From assembly GCF_000482865.1 (NCBI RefSeq), contig NZ_AXWW01000031.1, positions 34,576-98,575 of the forward strand: DNA of 64,000 nucleotides. Reading direction: 5' to 3'. A model generated the notes under the pieces. That model did no database searches and was not told the origin of the DNA. It saw only the letters and a list, made by a program, of their open reading frames with translations. A program made the position numbers and the translations under genes. Every line of letters starts with the position of its first letter. Positions within the stretch are counted from its first letter, which is position 1. Positions 1 through 8,595 of this stretch are shown piece after piece. This DNA is from Actinokineospora inagensis DSM 44258 (lineage in GTDB: Bacteria; Actinomycetota; Actinomycetes; Mycobacteriales; Pseudonocardiaceae).

Positions 1-266
1 TGATGACGCAGAACCTGGCCAGGCAGATGCGGCGGGCCGAGGAGTTCCTGCAAGAGGACTGGGACGAGGCGTGGCGCGCGGCCGCCGCGATGGGGCACTG
101 GGTGCTGCGGCTGGACCCGGACGCGCTGCTGGCGCTGGGCCACGAGATCACCGCCGTACTCGAACGGCACGAGGCGCTGTCCCGGGAAGCTCCCCGGGAG
201 CCGGGGGTCGAAGACGTGATCTTCCAGCTCCAGGTGTTCCCCCGGCGACGGGCGGACGAGGCATGA
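1..266 (+). CDS. C-terminal part of a winged-helix (ArsR-type) transcriptional regulator, cut by the window edge
   Basis: The reading frame is open from the first base, with no stop before the in-frame ATG at 3, so the true start lies outside the window. The 87 visible residues have the pattern WDEAWRAAAAMGHWVLRLDPD followed by ALLALGHEITAVLERH and a closing VFPRR. This resembles the C-terminal half of actinobacterial ArsR-like regulators that sit upstream of MFS exporters. No DNA-binding domain is visible. Its stop overlaps the start of the MFS gene as ATGA, so the two are probably translated together and the regulator may control the exporter. The family call rests on general resemblance. 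Confidence 0.5.
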   Translation, partial: MTQNLARQMRRAEEFLQEDWDEAWRAAAAMGHWVLRLDPDALLALGHEITAVLERHEALSREAPREPGVEDVIFQLQVFPRRRADEA

Positions 267-1537
267 CCGAACCCGCGGCGACTGGGATCGGGGTATTGCG
301 CAGTCGGACCTTCCGGTTGTTCTGGGCGGGTGAGACCACCAGCAAGTTCGGTAGCGCGATGACCGTGGTCGTGCTGCCGCTGGTCGCCGTCGACACGCTG
401 CACGCGAGCACGTTCCTGGTCGGGGTGCTGCAGGCGGCGGCGTGGATACCGTGGCTGGCCATCGGGTTCCTGGTGGGCGCCTGGGTTGATCGGGCGTCCA
501 GGTGGCGGGTGATGCTGCTCAGCGACATAGCGTCCGCGCTGGCGTTCGCGTCGGTGCCGGTGGCCTGGTGGCTCGGCGTGCTGACCATGTGGCACCTGCT
601 CGCCACCGCGCTCGTCGCCGGGGTGGCGTCGGTGTTCTTCTCCACGGCCTACAGTGCGTACCTGCCCGTACTGCTGCCCGGCGCCGACCTCGGCGCGGCG
701 AACAGCAGGTTGCAGGGCACGGAGAAGGCCGCGCAGGTGGCGGGCCCCGGCATCGGTGGGGTGATCGCCCAACTCCTGGGCTCGGTCGGCGTGCTGTTGA
801 TCGATGCCCTGACCTTCGTGGTGTCCGCGGTGTGCCTACGTTTCCTTCGTGTGCCCGAACCGCACGTCCAGGCTGACGCCAGTGGTGCGAGGCCAGGTCT
901 GCTGACGGAGATCGGTGCCGGTGTCCGTTTCTTGTGGACGGATGGCTACCTGCGTTCGCTCAGCCTCTACGCGGCCGGGTCCAACCTGGCGGCGGGCGCG
1001 TTGCAGGCCGTGCTGGTGGTCTTCCTGGTCCGCGAGGTCGGGTTGCCGCCCGCCGCCATCGGCATCCTGCTCGGCGGCATCGGCGTCGGCGGCATCCTCG
1101 GCGCGCTGGCCGCCGCCCCGCTGGCCCGCCGGTTCGGCACCGCCCGGACGATCATCCTCTGCGAACTGGTCGCGATGCCGTTCGCGCTGCTCATCCCGCT
1201 GACCGGTACCGGTTTCGGGGTCGTGTTCCTGCTCGTCGGCGGCGCCGTGGTGAGCGCGGGCATCGTGCCGCCCAACGTGATCAGCGCGACCTTCGTCCAG
1301 ACCTACTGCCCGGACGGCATGATCGGTCGGGTCTCGGCAGGCATGCGGGTGGTCAACTTCGGCACCCTGCCGCTGGGTGCCCTGCTCGGCGGTGCGCTCG
1401 GCGACTCCCTCGGTACCCGGACCACGATGTGGATCATCGCGGGCACCCTCGTCGCGTGCATCGCTCTCCTGCTGTGCGGACCGGTGGGCCGGGTACGCGA
1501 CCTGCCCAGCAGGCCGCAACCCCTACCGCGTGCGTGA
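263..1537 (+). CDS. MFS exporter (MFS_3 / EntS-like)
   Basis: The 424-residue integral membrane protein starts at the ATG overlapping the upstream stop (ATGA). The N-terminal FRLFWAGETTSKFGS segment followed by VVVLPLVAVDTL is typical of the MFS_3 group of drug and siderophore exporters. Helices alternate with basic loops such as DRASRWR, and a second half begins near residue 210. The length is normal for a 12-helix MFS protein. Pairing with an ArsR-type regulator suggests inducible efflux of a small molecule. The substrate cannot be read from sequence. Confidence 0.88.
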   Translation: MTEPAATGIGVLRSRTFRLFWAGETTSKFGSAMTVVVLPLVAVDTLHASTFLVGVLQAAAWIPWLAIGFLVGAWVDRASRWRVMLLSDIASALAFASVPVAWWLGVLTMWHLLATALVAGVASVFFSTAYSAYLPVLLPGADLGAANSRLQGTEKAAQVAGPGIGGVIAQLLGSVGVLLIDALTFVVSAVCLRFLRVPEPHVQADASGARPGLLTEIGAGVRFLWTDGYLRSLSLYAAGSNLAAGALQAVLVVFLVREVGLPPAAIGILLGGIGVGGILGALAAAPLARRFGTARTIILCELVAMPFALLIPLTGTGFGVVFLLVGGAVVSAGIVPPNVISATFVQTYCPDGMIGRVSAGMRVVNFGTLPLGALLGGALGDSLGTRTTMWIIAGTLVACIALLLCGPVGRVRDLPSRPQPLPRA

Positions 1538-1688
1538 CATGGCTTGATCTCCGTGGCGGCCGGGAGCGGGCAGTTGGCTCAACTGTCGCTCGTGGACCGT
1601 GTCGTCGCTGCCGGACCCAGTCGGCATGGCGAGTGGTGGTGGCGGCTGGGTGCGGGACAATGGTGGTGGCTCGACGTTGGGAGGAGTC

Positions 1689-2207
1689 ATGGTGGTTTAC
1701 GCCGGTCCGCGCTGGCTCACGGCTGCTCGTGGGGTGCTGGCCCTGGTGTTCGGCCTGCTCGCGATTCTGCTTCCCGGGTTGACGCTCGTCAGCCTGGCGG
1801 TCGTCTTCGGTGTGTATGCCCTGGTCGGTGGTGTGGTCGCGGCGGTCGCGGCGGCTGGGACGAGGGTGCGTGGGCCGTACCTGTGGGAGGCGGTCGTCTT
1901 GATTGTGACCGGTGTCGTCACGCTTGTGTGGCCGGGTGTCACGATTCTGGTGCTGGTGACAGTGCTGGGCATCTGGTCGATCGTGTCCGGTCTGGGGCAG
2001 TTGGGGTTCGCGTCCCGTGCTTTGCGTGAACACCGGGCGGCGTGGCTTGTTTTCCTGTCGGGCGCGTTTGGTGTGTTGTTCGGGATTCTGGTGATCGCCC
2101 GGCCGTCTGCGGGAGTCGCCGTGATCGCGTTCTTGATTGGGCTTTACGCGATCCTGCACGGGGTCATGCTGTTGGCGCTCACATATGTCACGCGGCGGGT
2201 GGGGTAG
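1689..2207 (+). CDS. HdeD/DUF308 family six-helix membrane protein
   Basis: The start is the ATG preceded by GGGAGGAG at good spacing; longer in-frame starts have no such site. The 172 residues form about six hydrophobic helices in three similar hairpins: RGVLALVFGLLAILLPG, then a VVLIVTGVVTLVWPGV stretch, then FLSGAFGVLFGILVIARP. Each ends near a Pro-Gly or Arg-Pro turn. This threefold helical pattern with conserved LxWPG-like turns is the DUF308/HdeD signature. Relatives include acid-resistance HdeD, but the function in actinobacteria is not established. It stands alone between a rightward MFS gene and a convergent Excalibur gene whose stop abuts its own. Confidence 0.8.
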   Translation: MVVYAGPRWLTAARGVLALVFGLLAILLPGLTLVSLAVVFGVYALVGGVVAAVAAAGTRVRGPYLWEAVVLIVTGVVTLVWPGVTILVLVTVLGIWSIVSGLGQLGFASRALREHRAAWLVFLSGAFGVLFGILVIARPSAGVAVIAFLIGLYAILHGVMLLALTYVTRRVG

Positions 2208-2660
2208 CTATTTCTCGCATGCCACGCCGTCGTGGTCCTTGTCGAGCGCGGCGCGGTAGCCGGGGTCGCCTTGGTGGAGGGGCGCGGCGCCTGCGGCCTT
2301 GGCTTCGGTGCAGTTCTTGTAGTAGGCCTGCGCGGGTTTGGCGACTTCCGGCTCCGCGGCCTCAACGGTCGTCACCGGGGCGGCTGGAACCGTGGTGACC
2401 GGCGGTGGTTTCGGCGCGGCGGTCGTGGTGGTGGGTGCCACTGTTGTCACCTTTGCCACTGTTGTCACCGGCTGGGCGGCGGCGCTGGTGATGTCAGCCG
2501 GGGTGACCACAACTGTTGTCGCAGGTACGTTCGCCACGGGCTGTACTGGCTGGGTGGGATTTCGCGGACTTCCGGCGATCCCGGCGATCACGATCAATGC
2601 CACGAGTCCGGCGCCCGCTACCCACAGCCACTTGAGCCTGAGATTGCGCCACCACCGCAT
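2208..2660 (-). CDS. Membrane-anchored Excalibur-domain protein
   Basis: The protein has about 150 residues. An in-frame ATG lies 9 bases further upstream, but the Shine-Dalgarno-like AAGGGG touches that codon and is well spaced for the ATG at 2660, so the shorter start is preferred. An N-terminal helix (WLWVAGAGLVALIVIAGIAG) is followed by a Thr/Val/Pro-rich stalk. The C-terminus is an Excalibur domain: YYKNCTEAKAAGAAPL through DKDHDGVACEK, with the paired cysteines and the DxDxDGxxCE calcium-binding loop. It is probably an extracellular, membrane-tethered protein. Excalibur domains often accompany nucleases, but no nuclease domain is present here. Confidence 0.85.
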   Translation of the reverse strand: MRWWRNLRLKWLWVAGAGLVALIVIAGIAGSPRNPTQPVQPVANVPATTVVVTPADITSAAAQPVTTVAKVTTVAPTTTTAAPKPPPVTTVPAAPVTTVEAAEPEVAKPAQAYYKNCTEAKAAGAAPLHQGDPGYRAALDKDHDGVACEK

Positions 2661-2972
2661 CGCGCTCATCCCCTTTGTCCGAAGACGGAATTGTGCTGAT
2701 GGGATCGTGTGTCTTTTGCGGTCTGTTACCGGGTGATCGGCCGGTGACCCGCGTGCCCAGGTCGGGCCGGTGGCGCTTCAGCTACTTGGCGGTGGTGTGT
2801 CCCATCGAGGTCGGGACATTTGTCGCTGGGATGGGTTAGGGTGGTGGTGGCTGCCAGGGAGCCACCGGTCCGCGGGAATGGGCTCAGCCCACCTGGCTCG
2901 CGCACCGCGTGTCACCATTGTTCTCCTTTCGGCCCGAGGACGCGGACATCGGGCGGACGAGAGGAGATCGTC
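2661..2972. other. Divergent intergenic region between the Excalibur and ankyrin genes
   Basis: No gene is visible. It should hold both promoters. A TAGGGT hexamer resembling an actinobacterial -10 lies at 2837-2842 on the + strand, but no convincing -35 is correctly spaced. A 7-bp hairpin (GGTGGCT, 2846-2852, with AGCCACC, 2860-2866) follows and would sit in the 5' leader of the ankyrin gene. Confidence 0.3.
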
Positions 2973-4445
2973 GTGGCTGACATGCCGGAACGCCCGCACA
3001 TCGACAACTTCCGCAAGCAGGCCCGCGCACTGCAGCGAGCGGTGCGGGCAGGTGACGCCGAGGCGGTCGCGCGGGTGGCGGGCCATCATCCGGGTGGGGT
3101 GTCCGCGGAGTTCCCGCTGAGTGGGGCGCAGTTGGTGGTCGCGCGGGAGTACGGGTTCGCCAGTTGGCCGCGACTCGTGCGGTACCTCGACACGGTGGCT
3201 GAGCACGGTTGGGACACGAAGCTCGGGGCGGCGGCGGTCTCGGATCCGGCCGACGAGTTCTGCCGGTTGGCGTGCCTGACGTATGGCGACGACAAGCCGG
3301 AGCGGTGGGCGCAGGCGCGTGCGGTGCTGGCCGAGCATCCTGAGTTGACCAGGGGGAACATCTGGGCCGCCGCCGCTGCCGCGCGGGTTGACGACGTTCG
3401 GGTATTGCTGGCCGAGCGCCCCGGTCTGGCGCGTGAGCGGGGTGGGCCGATGCGGTGGCGGCCGTTGTTCTACCTCGCGTATTCGCGGTTCGATCCGGAT
3501 GTTGCTGCCGCGGATGTGCTTGGAGTTGCGCGGTTGTTGCTGGACGCGGGGGGTGATCCGAATGAGGGGTACTTGTTTGACGCGCTTCCGTCGCCGTTCA
3601 CTGTGTTGACAGGGGTGTTCGGTGGGGGCGAACAGGGGCAGCCTGCTCATCCGCATTGTCTTCCGCTGGCCCAGCTTGTGCTCGAAGCGGGCGCGAGCCC
3701 GAATGATGCGCAGGCTCTTTACAATCGGATGTTTGATTCTGATGACTCGCATTTGGAGTTGCTTTTCGCTCACGGGTTGGGTCGGGATGACGGTGGGCCG
3801 TGGTGGGAACGGGTTACCGAATTGGGGACGCCTGCGGATATGCTGCGGGTTCAGCTCCGGTGGGCTGTTGAACATCGGCAGCTCGGTCGGGTCCGGTTGT
3901 TGGCTTCGAATGGTGTGGACGTTTCGTCACCATTTGCGGGGCGGCGGCCGGTGTGGAGTCCTGGCGATGGTCGGACGCCGGTGGAAGTGGCTCATCTCAA
4001 TGGGGATGTTGAGATAGTGTCGTATTTGGGGTCTCTCGGGATTGCGGTGCCTGCGGTTTCGCCGGTGGATGATCTCATTGCGGCGGTTTTTCGGGGGGAT
4101 CGGTCTGTCTTGCTCGCTGGGGCTGAGGTGATTGCTGAAGCTCGTCGGGAGCGGCCGGGGTTGATTGTTTGGGCTGCTGGGCGGGGGGTGGTGGAGGTGG
4201 TTGTTTTGCTGGTGGAGCTGGGGTTTGATGTGAATGCTTACGGGCGGGGGGATGTGCCGATTGAGGATGCTTGGGAGACGGCGTTGCACGTGAGTGCCGG
4301 TGCGGGGGATGTGGAGATGACTCGGCGGTTGCTGGAGTTGGGGGGTGATCCGGGGCTTCGGGACAAGCGGTTTGGGGGGACGGCGGTGGGGTGGGCTCGG
4401 CATTTCGGGTGGGCGGGGGTGGTGGCGCTGTTGGAGGGGTGGTGA
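2973..4445 (+). CDS. Ankyrin-repeat protein
   Basis: The start is GTG, six bases after GAGGAG; an ATG three codons later is an alternative. The 490-residue soluble protein opens with HIDNFRKQARALQRAVRAGD, a usual N-terminal helix pair of actinobacterial ankyrin proteins. Ankyrin-like units then recur, for example LLLDAGGDPN (near 195), LVLEAGASPN (near 235), LLASNGVDV (near 305), LLVELGFDVNAYGRG (near 415) and LLELGGDPGLRDK (near 460). The role is probably protein binding and the partner is unknown. The 3' half uses many more G- and T-ending codons than neighbouring genes, and the same G/T bias continues into the repeat region downstream. Confidence 0.8.
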   Translation: MADMPERPHIDNFRKQARALQRAVRAGDAEAVARVAGHHPGGVSAEFPLSGAQLVVAREYGFASWPRLVRYLDTVAEHGWDTKLGAAAVSDPADEFCRLACLTYGDDKPERWAQARAVLAEHPELTRGNIWAAAAAARVDDVRVLLAERPGLARERGGPMRWRPLFYLAYSRFDPDVAAADVLGVARLLLDAGGDPNEGYLFDALPSPFTVLTGVFGGGEQGQPAHPHCLPLAQLVLEAGASPNDAQALYNRMFDSDDSHLELLFAHGLGRDDGGPWWERVTELGTPADMLRVQLRWAVEHRQLGRVRLLASNGVDVSSPFAGRRPVWSPGDGRTPVEVAHLNGDVEIVSYLGSLGIAVPAVSPVDDLIAAVFRGDRSVLLAGAEVIAEARRERPGLIVWAAGRGVVEVVVLLVELGFDVNAYGRGDVPIEDAWETALHVSAGAGDVEMTRRLLELGGDPGLRDKRFGGTAVGWARHFGWAGVVALLEGW

Positions 4446-4481
4446 GTTGATCTTGTTGCTGGTGTTGTCGGTGTGGTGGGT

Positions 4482-4667
4482 TAGGGTGTGTATTCGGGGG
4501 CTTTGCTGCTGGTTGATCATGGGTGGGCGGACTGTGGGTGGGTGCGTCTAGGCTGTGTATTCGAGGCTTTCCGGCGGGTTGATCATGGTGCATGGGCGGC
4601 TGGGCGTTCTTGTCGGTAGGCTTGGGTAGGCTGTGTATTCGGGGGCTTTGCTGGCGGTTGATCTTGG
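4482..4667 (+). repeat. Three copies of a 41-nt box (A block)
   Basis: Copies lie at 4482-4522, 4549-4588 and 4627-4667. The core is TAGGCTGTGTATTCGGGGGC, then a variable middle, then GTTGATC(A/T)TGG. Further copies are at 38250-38290 (same strand) and a diverged one at 47549-47588. The spacer before each box tends to contain GTCGGT. There is no coding potential and no internal dyad. The box precedes the ~85-nt B block and 148-bp palindrome here and at 38.3 kb. Confidence 0.75.
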
Positions 4668-4670
4668 TGT

Positions 4671-4757
4671 GAGGGGGCACTGGGCCTCGCTGCGCTCGGG
4701 GGTCGGCCTGGTCGCCTTCGGCGACGCCGGCCTCGGGCGCCAGATTCAAGCTGGAGT
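4671..4757 (+). repeat. B block of the composite repeat module (copy 1)
   Basis: An ~85-nt block running from GAGGGGGCACTGGGCCTCGC to CGCCAGATTCAAG, containing GGTCGCCTTCGGCGACGCC, a GTCGCC/GGCGAC dyad. Homologous blocks are at 38304-38390 (same orientation), and at 33462-33545 and 38123-38207 (reversed). It always abuts the same arm of the 148-bp palindrome. Confidence 0.75.
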
Positions 4758-4905
4758 GCCCGTTGTGGTGAAGTTGTTTTGTTTGGGGCCCCTAGCGGTA
4801 GCCTGGGTAAGGCTAAAAGGCGGGGCCACTGGAAAGCGTGGCCTTACCCGCCTGCCGGCTTAGGCCACCGCTCCCCCCAAACAAAACAACTTCACCACAA
4901 CGGGC
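4758..4905 (+). repeat. 148-bp palindromic element, copy 1 (C block)
   Basis: The outer arms are perfect 31-bp inverted repeats (4758-4788 and 4875-4905), beginning GCCCGTTGTGGTGAAGTTG and ending in TTTGGGG. The interior is a nested imperfect palindrome: AGCGGTAGCC pairs with GGCTTAGGCCACCGCT, and GGGTAAGGC pairs with GTGGCCTTACCC. The apex, near GGGGCCACTGGAAAG, breaks strand symmetry and gives orientation. Three other copies are exactly the same length. No flanking target-site duplication or open reading frame is evident. It lies between the convergent ankyrin and SipW/LamG genes, so it could form a very long stem in RNA or cruciform DNA. Confidence 0.85.
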
Positions 4906-5080
4906 GGTTGGGATCGGCGGGTTTCGAGGCGCGCGGTGCGAGTGTGGGGCTTCGTCGATGGGGGGGTGGGTTGGCGGCTTTCGTCGATTTGGGGTGGTTT
5001 TTTGAGGCGCGCGATGCGGGGGTGGTGCTTTGTTGATGAGGGGTGGGGTTGTTATGAGGCGCGTGGGGTTGGTGTGTTGT
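4906..5080 (+). repeat. D block: degenerate tandem units with TTCGTCGAT (copy 1)
   Basis: Three to four decaying units follow the palindrome. Each has a TTTCGAGGCGCGCGG-like stretch, then GTGTGG, then GCTTCGTCGAT and a run of G. The last recognisable CTTTGTTGATGAGGGG is at about 5030-5045. Homologous arrays lie at 33060-33313, 37850-37974 and 38539-38665, always against the same arm of the palindrome. The rest of the gap to the LamG gene (to 5163) is G/T-rich with nothing recognisable. Confidence 0.6.
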
Positions 5081-5163
5081 GGCGCTTCTTCGCCTGGTTG
5101 GTGTTGGTGGGTTGTTGTTGGCGTTTTTGGGTTCTGCTGAATTGCCACCTTGGGTCTCTGGTG

Positions 5164-8100
5164 TTAGTGGTTGGCGTGGTAGTGGCGGCGGATTTGGGCG
5201 TCGGTGAGTTGGGTGGGGTAGACGGCTAGTTCGTCCAGGGTGCCGACTAGGTAGTCGCTGGAGGGGCGGTTGGGGTAGTTGACCAGGGTGCCGCCGCCCC
5301 AGCGCCAGTAGCCGGTGAAGTTTTGGGCGGTGGTGGTTGTCGCGTCTTGGGCGATGAGGTTGCCGTCGACGTAGAGTTTCATGCCTGCGGTGCCCAGGCT
5401 GGCGGCGACGTGGTGCCAGGTGGCGTCGGTGTAGGAGGCGGTGGAGGTGATCGACTTCACCGTGGCGGGTTTGACGGCGAAGACGAGTTTGCCGGTGTTG
5501 TCGATGTAGAGGAGGCGGTCGCGGTTGGTGCTTGACGAGCTTGTCGTGTCGTAGAAGCCGGTGATGAGGCCGCCCCAGGGGCTGCCGGTGCGGAACCACG
5601 TTTCGATCGTGAACGACGTGGGGTTCGCGAAGCTGGTGAGGTTGGCGGCGTTGCCCGCGCCGTTGAAAGCCACCGCGGTGCTGGATGACTGGCCCTGTTG
5701 GGCGCCCTGGAGTGCGCCGGGGGCACCGGCGGTCATGGGGGATAGGGCGCCTGCGACGGGGAGCGGGTCCGGCGGTGGGGACTGCTCGTTGTAGAGGTCC
5801 TGCACCTGCGAAGCCGACAGCGCGGCCTGGATGGTGCGGATTTTGTCCAGGTACCCATAAAAATAGTCCATTTGGGACCCGCTGCGCAGCGCGCGTCCGG
5901 TTTGGACGGTGCCGGTCGCGTTCCACTTGGTACCGCCGCGGGTGGTGGAGTCCTGCAACACCCCGTTGACGTAGAGCTTCAGCGTTTCCGCGCCTGCCTG
6001 GTAGACGCCGACGATGTGGTACCAGCCGTTTTGTTGGGCGATGGCCTGGCTGTAGACCGCGTCGTACGTCGGGGAACTGGTGTCGGTGCGGGGAATGCGG
6101 AAACACCACCGCGTCGAGCTGATGTCCGCGCCCAGCAGGTAGCCGCTGCCGACGGTGCCCTGTTGCGCGATGATGCTGCGGTCGCCGTTCGGTGTGGTCA
6201 GGTACGCCCACCCCGAGACCGTGAAGCTCTCGTCGGTGCGCAGCGACGCGGCCTGGCTGACGGTCCAACTGCTGGAGCCGTCGAAGTAGCCGGAGGTGCC
6301 CGCGACCGCGGTGTCCGACCACTGGACGTTGTTCATCGCGCCGCTGTTGCCGTTGCCGGAGGAGTCCGAGACGGTGACGGCCAGGTTGTCGTCGTACTGC
6401 CAGTCCAGACTGGGCCGGGTGTAGATGTCGTCGATCTCGGCGGCGGTGACGGCGCGGTTGTAGAACTGGACCTCGTCGACCTTGCCCGGCCAGTACTGCG
6501 CCCCACCGCCGTTGTAGCCGCGGCCGATGGAGATCTGCCCGGTCGCGTTCCACCCGCCGCCGCGGCTGGTCGTGCCCTCCAGCGCGCCGTTGAGGTAGAT
6601 CTTCATCTGCCCGTTGATCGAGTCCCACACACCGACCACGTACGTCCACGCGTTGGCGAGGGCACTGGTGCTGCTCGACACCCGCACGGTCGACGCGCCG
6701 GCCGAGTCGGACGCGGGCATGGTGAAGGCGTACTTGCCGGTCGAGGTGATGTAGGACAGCGCGAACGAGTTGACGTTGGTCCCGTCCTTGGCCAGGAATG
6801 TCCGGTCCGCGCCGCCCGCGCTGCTGATGTACACCCAGGCCGCGGCGGTGAAGCTGGTGTCGGTGCGCATGACGAAGGTCGACGCGCTGACGTAGTCGTC
6901 GACGCCGTCGAGGGACAACGCGCGCCCGGTGCGGCCCGACGTGCTCCAAGTCGCGCCGTTCTGCAGGGTGCCCGTGTAGCCGAACGGCCCGCTGTCGGTC
7001 GCGGTCGTGCCGGTCTGCTCCATGTTGTACTGGGCGTTGGGCGCGGTGGCGGCGCCGTAGATCCCGGACACCTCGCTCGCGCCGACCACGCGCGCGTAGA
7101 TCCGGCCCTCGTCGAGGGCGCCCGCCCACGGGAACAGCCAGCTACCGCCCCGGTAGATGGACCCGGCGACGAGCCACCCGGTGGCCTTCCACTCGTAGGC
7201 GTCCGCCCGCGCGGTCGAGGCTTCCAGGGACCCGTTGACGTAGAGCTTGATGACGTTGTTCGGGTCGTCGTACACGCCGACCAGGTGCACCCAGGTGTTG
7301 GCGACGACCGAGGTGGTCGACTGGGCGTAGTCCTCGGTGCCGCTGGACGCGTCGCTGCGGGGCAGGCCGAACCGCCACTTGCCGCCCTGCTGGTACAGGT
7401 ACCAGGCCCCGACGTTGCTGCCCTGCTGGGTGAACGCCACCGCCGTGGCGCTCGCCGAGGTCGTCTTGACCCACATGGACACGGAGAAGCTTGTGTCGGT
7501 CGCGACCGGTGACGGGTTCACGCTGGCCACCCGGTCGTTGACGCCGTCGAAGTTCACCGCGCCGCCCGCGATGCCGGTTGTCCAAGTAGGACCGTTGGTC
7601 AGCACGCCGGTGTTGACCCCGCCCGAGGAGTCGCCCGCGTTGGTCCCGGTTCCCTCGTCGAACCGCCAGTGCGTGGACGGCCCGTTGGTGGTGTTGTTGT
7701 ACTGGCCCGGCCTGCTGTTGCCGGACGAGTCGGCCGCCGTGCTGGTCGACGAGGAAGACTGGCTCTCCTCCTGGCGGTGGTAGAACAGCGGGCTGTCGCC
7801 GGTCACCGAGGCCGAATACGTGGGGAACGTGGTCGCCGCCCCCAGGCCGTTGCCCGTGTTGCCGCCGGTACCGGTGAACGCCGCGAAGCCCCCGCTGACG
7901 GAGGCGACCAGTAAGACGACCGTTGCGACCGCGCCCGCGGTCAGCCATTCGACGTTCCGCACGCCCGCGATCGGGCCCGGTGCGTGACCGCCGATGCCGA
8001 TCAGCGGTCGCGGCGGGGGAGCGGGCACCGGTCGGCCCCCGAACGTCCAGGCCAGCGCGGTCAGCCCCACCAGCGCGACGAGTGCGATGGTGAGGCTCAG

Positions 8101-8595
8101 CCAGTCGCCGGAGTGCACCCAGTACGAGGGCAGCCCGACCCACGGGACCCGCAGCCTGCCCTGCCCGTGGACGGCGTCCTCGGTGATCGGGGTGCTGTCG
8201 GCCTCGGCGTTCGCGTCGCCCTTGGTGATCAGTCCCGCGTCCGGGTCGACCCGGACCAGCCGGTGCAGCAGCGTGCGGTCGGCGTGGGTGGGGTCGTCGA
8301 ACGCCAGCACCGCGCCGGGGGCCGGGTGGTCGGTCAACAGCCCGCCGACCACCACCACGTCACCCGGTCGGATGGCGGGGCTCATCGACCCCGACAGCAC
8401 GACGTGCGACTGCCAGCCCACCAGGAACGGCGCCACGCTCCAGAACACCAGCCACACCAACACCGACAGCGTCGCCCCCGCGACGAACGCCACCAACTCA
8501 CACGCGTACGCACGCGTCCGGGACCCACCGGTGACGGTGGGTCCGAGCTGGGTGAATCGGGGGCGGCGCACGGTCACGCACCCCGGGCTTCCCAC
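5164..8595 (-). CDS. SipW-type signal peptidase I fused to a secreted four-LamG protein
   Basis: The 1143-residue protein has four parts. First, a membrane helix (about 31-57) precedes a signal peptidase domain. LSGSMSP carries catalytic Ser70, and TLLHRLVRV carries His111 where bacterial Lep enzymes have Lys. TKGDAN contains Asp127, so the domain is of the SipW/ER Ser-His type. Second, a helix lies at about 165-183. Third, residues 214-255 form a third helix running into VSGGFAAFTGTGGNTGNG, which resembles the signal region of SipW-dependent substrates such as TasA. Fourth, four LamG (jelly-roll) domains lie at about 305-515, 522-726, 729-937 and 945-1143. Peptidase and apparent substrate are thus on one chain, and cleavage near 236-240 would release the LamG part. 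The GTG start is uncertain; other GTGs follow within six codons. Confidence 0.85.
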   Translation of the reverse strand: MGSPGCVTVRRPRFTQLGPTVTGGSRTRAYACELVAFVAGATLSVLVWLVFWSVAPFLVGWQSHVVLSGSMSPAIRPGDVVVVGGLLTDHPAPGAVLAFDDPTHADRTLLHRLVRVDPDAGLITKGDANAEADSTPITEDAVHGQGRLRVPWVGLPSYWVHSGDWLSLTIALVALVGLTALAWTFGGRPVPAPPPRPLIGIGGHAPGPIAGVRNVEWLTAGAVATVVLLVASVSGGFAAFTGTGGNTGNGLGAATTFPTYSASVTGDSPLFYHRQEESQSSSSTSTAADSSGNSRPGQYNNTTNGPSTHWRFDEGTGTNAGDSSGGVNTGVLTNGPTWTTGIAGGAVNFDGVNDRVASVNPSPVATDTSFSVSMWVKTTSASATAVAFTQQGSNVGAWYLYQQGGKWRFGLPRSDASSGTEDYAQSTTSVVANTWVHLVGVYDDPNNVIKLYVNGSLEASTARADAYEWKATGWLVAGSIYRGGSWLFPWAGALDEGRIYARVVGASEVSGIYGAATAPNAQYNMEQTGTTATDSGPFGYTGTLQNGATWSTSGRTGRALSLDGVDDYVSASTFVMRTDTSFTAAAWVYISSAGGADRTFLAKDGTNVNSFALSYITSTGKYAFTMPASDSAGASTVRVSSSTSALANAWTYVVGVWDSINGQMKIYLNGALEGTTSRGGGWNATGQISIGRGYNGGGAQYWPGKVDEVQFYNRAVTAAEIDDIYTRPSLDWQYDDNLAVTVSDSSGNGNSGAMNNVQWSDTAVAGTSGYFDGSSSWTVSQAASLRTDESFTVSGWAYLTTPNGDRSIIAQQGTVGSGYLLGADISSTRWCFRIPRTDTSSPTYDAVYSQAIAQQNGWYHIVGVYQAGAETLKLYVNGVLQDSTTRGGTKWNATGTVQTGRALRSGSQMDYFYGYLDKIRTIQAALSASQVQDLYNEQSPPPDPLPVAGALSPMTAGAPGALQGAQQGQSSSTAVAFNGAGNAANLTSFANPTSFTIETWFRTGSPWGGLITGFYDTTSSSSTNRDRLLYIDNTGKLVFAVKPATVKSITSTASYTDATWHHVAASLGTAGMKLYVDGNLIAQDATTTTAQNFTGYWRWGGGTLVNYPNRPSSDYLVGTLDELAVYPTQLTDAQIRRHYHANH
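7831..7956 (-). other. Internal SipW-substrate-like signal segment of the LamG protein
   Basis: Residues 214-255 read as a hydrophobic helix ending in SVSGGFAAF followed by TGTGGNTGNG. TasA/CalY-type substrates show a similar Gly-Gly, aromatic/Ala-Ala-Phe, then Thr/Asn-rich order around the SipW cut. A cut after an Ala in GGFAAF is the likely position. This is inferred from resemblance. Confidence 0.55.

Noticed and set aside
4758..4905. Insertion sequence or integron attC site
   Set aside because: No transposase or integrase, no target-site duplication, and no attC core sites were seen.
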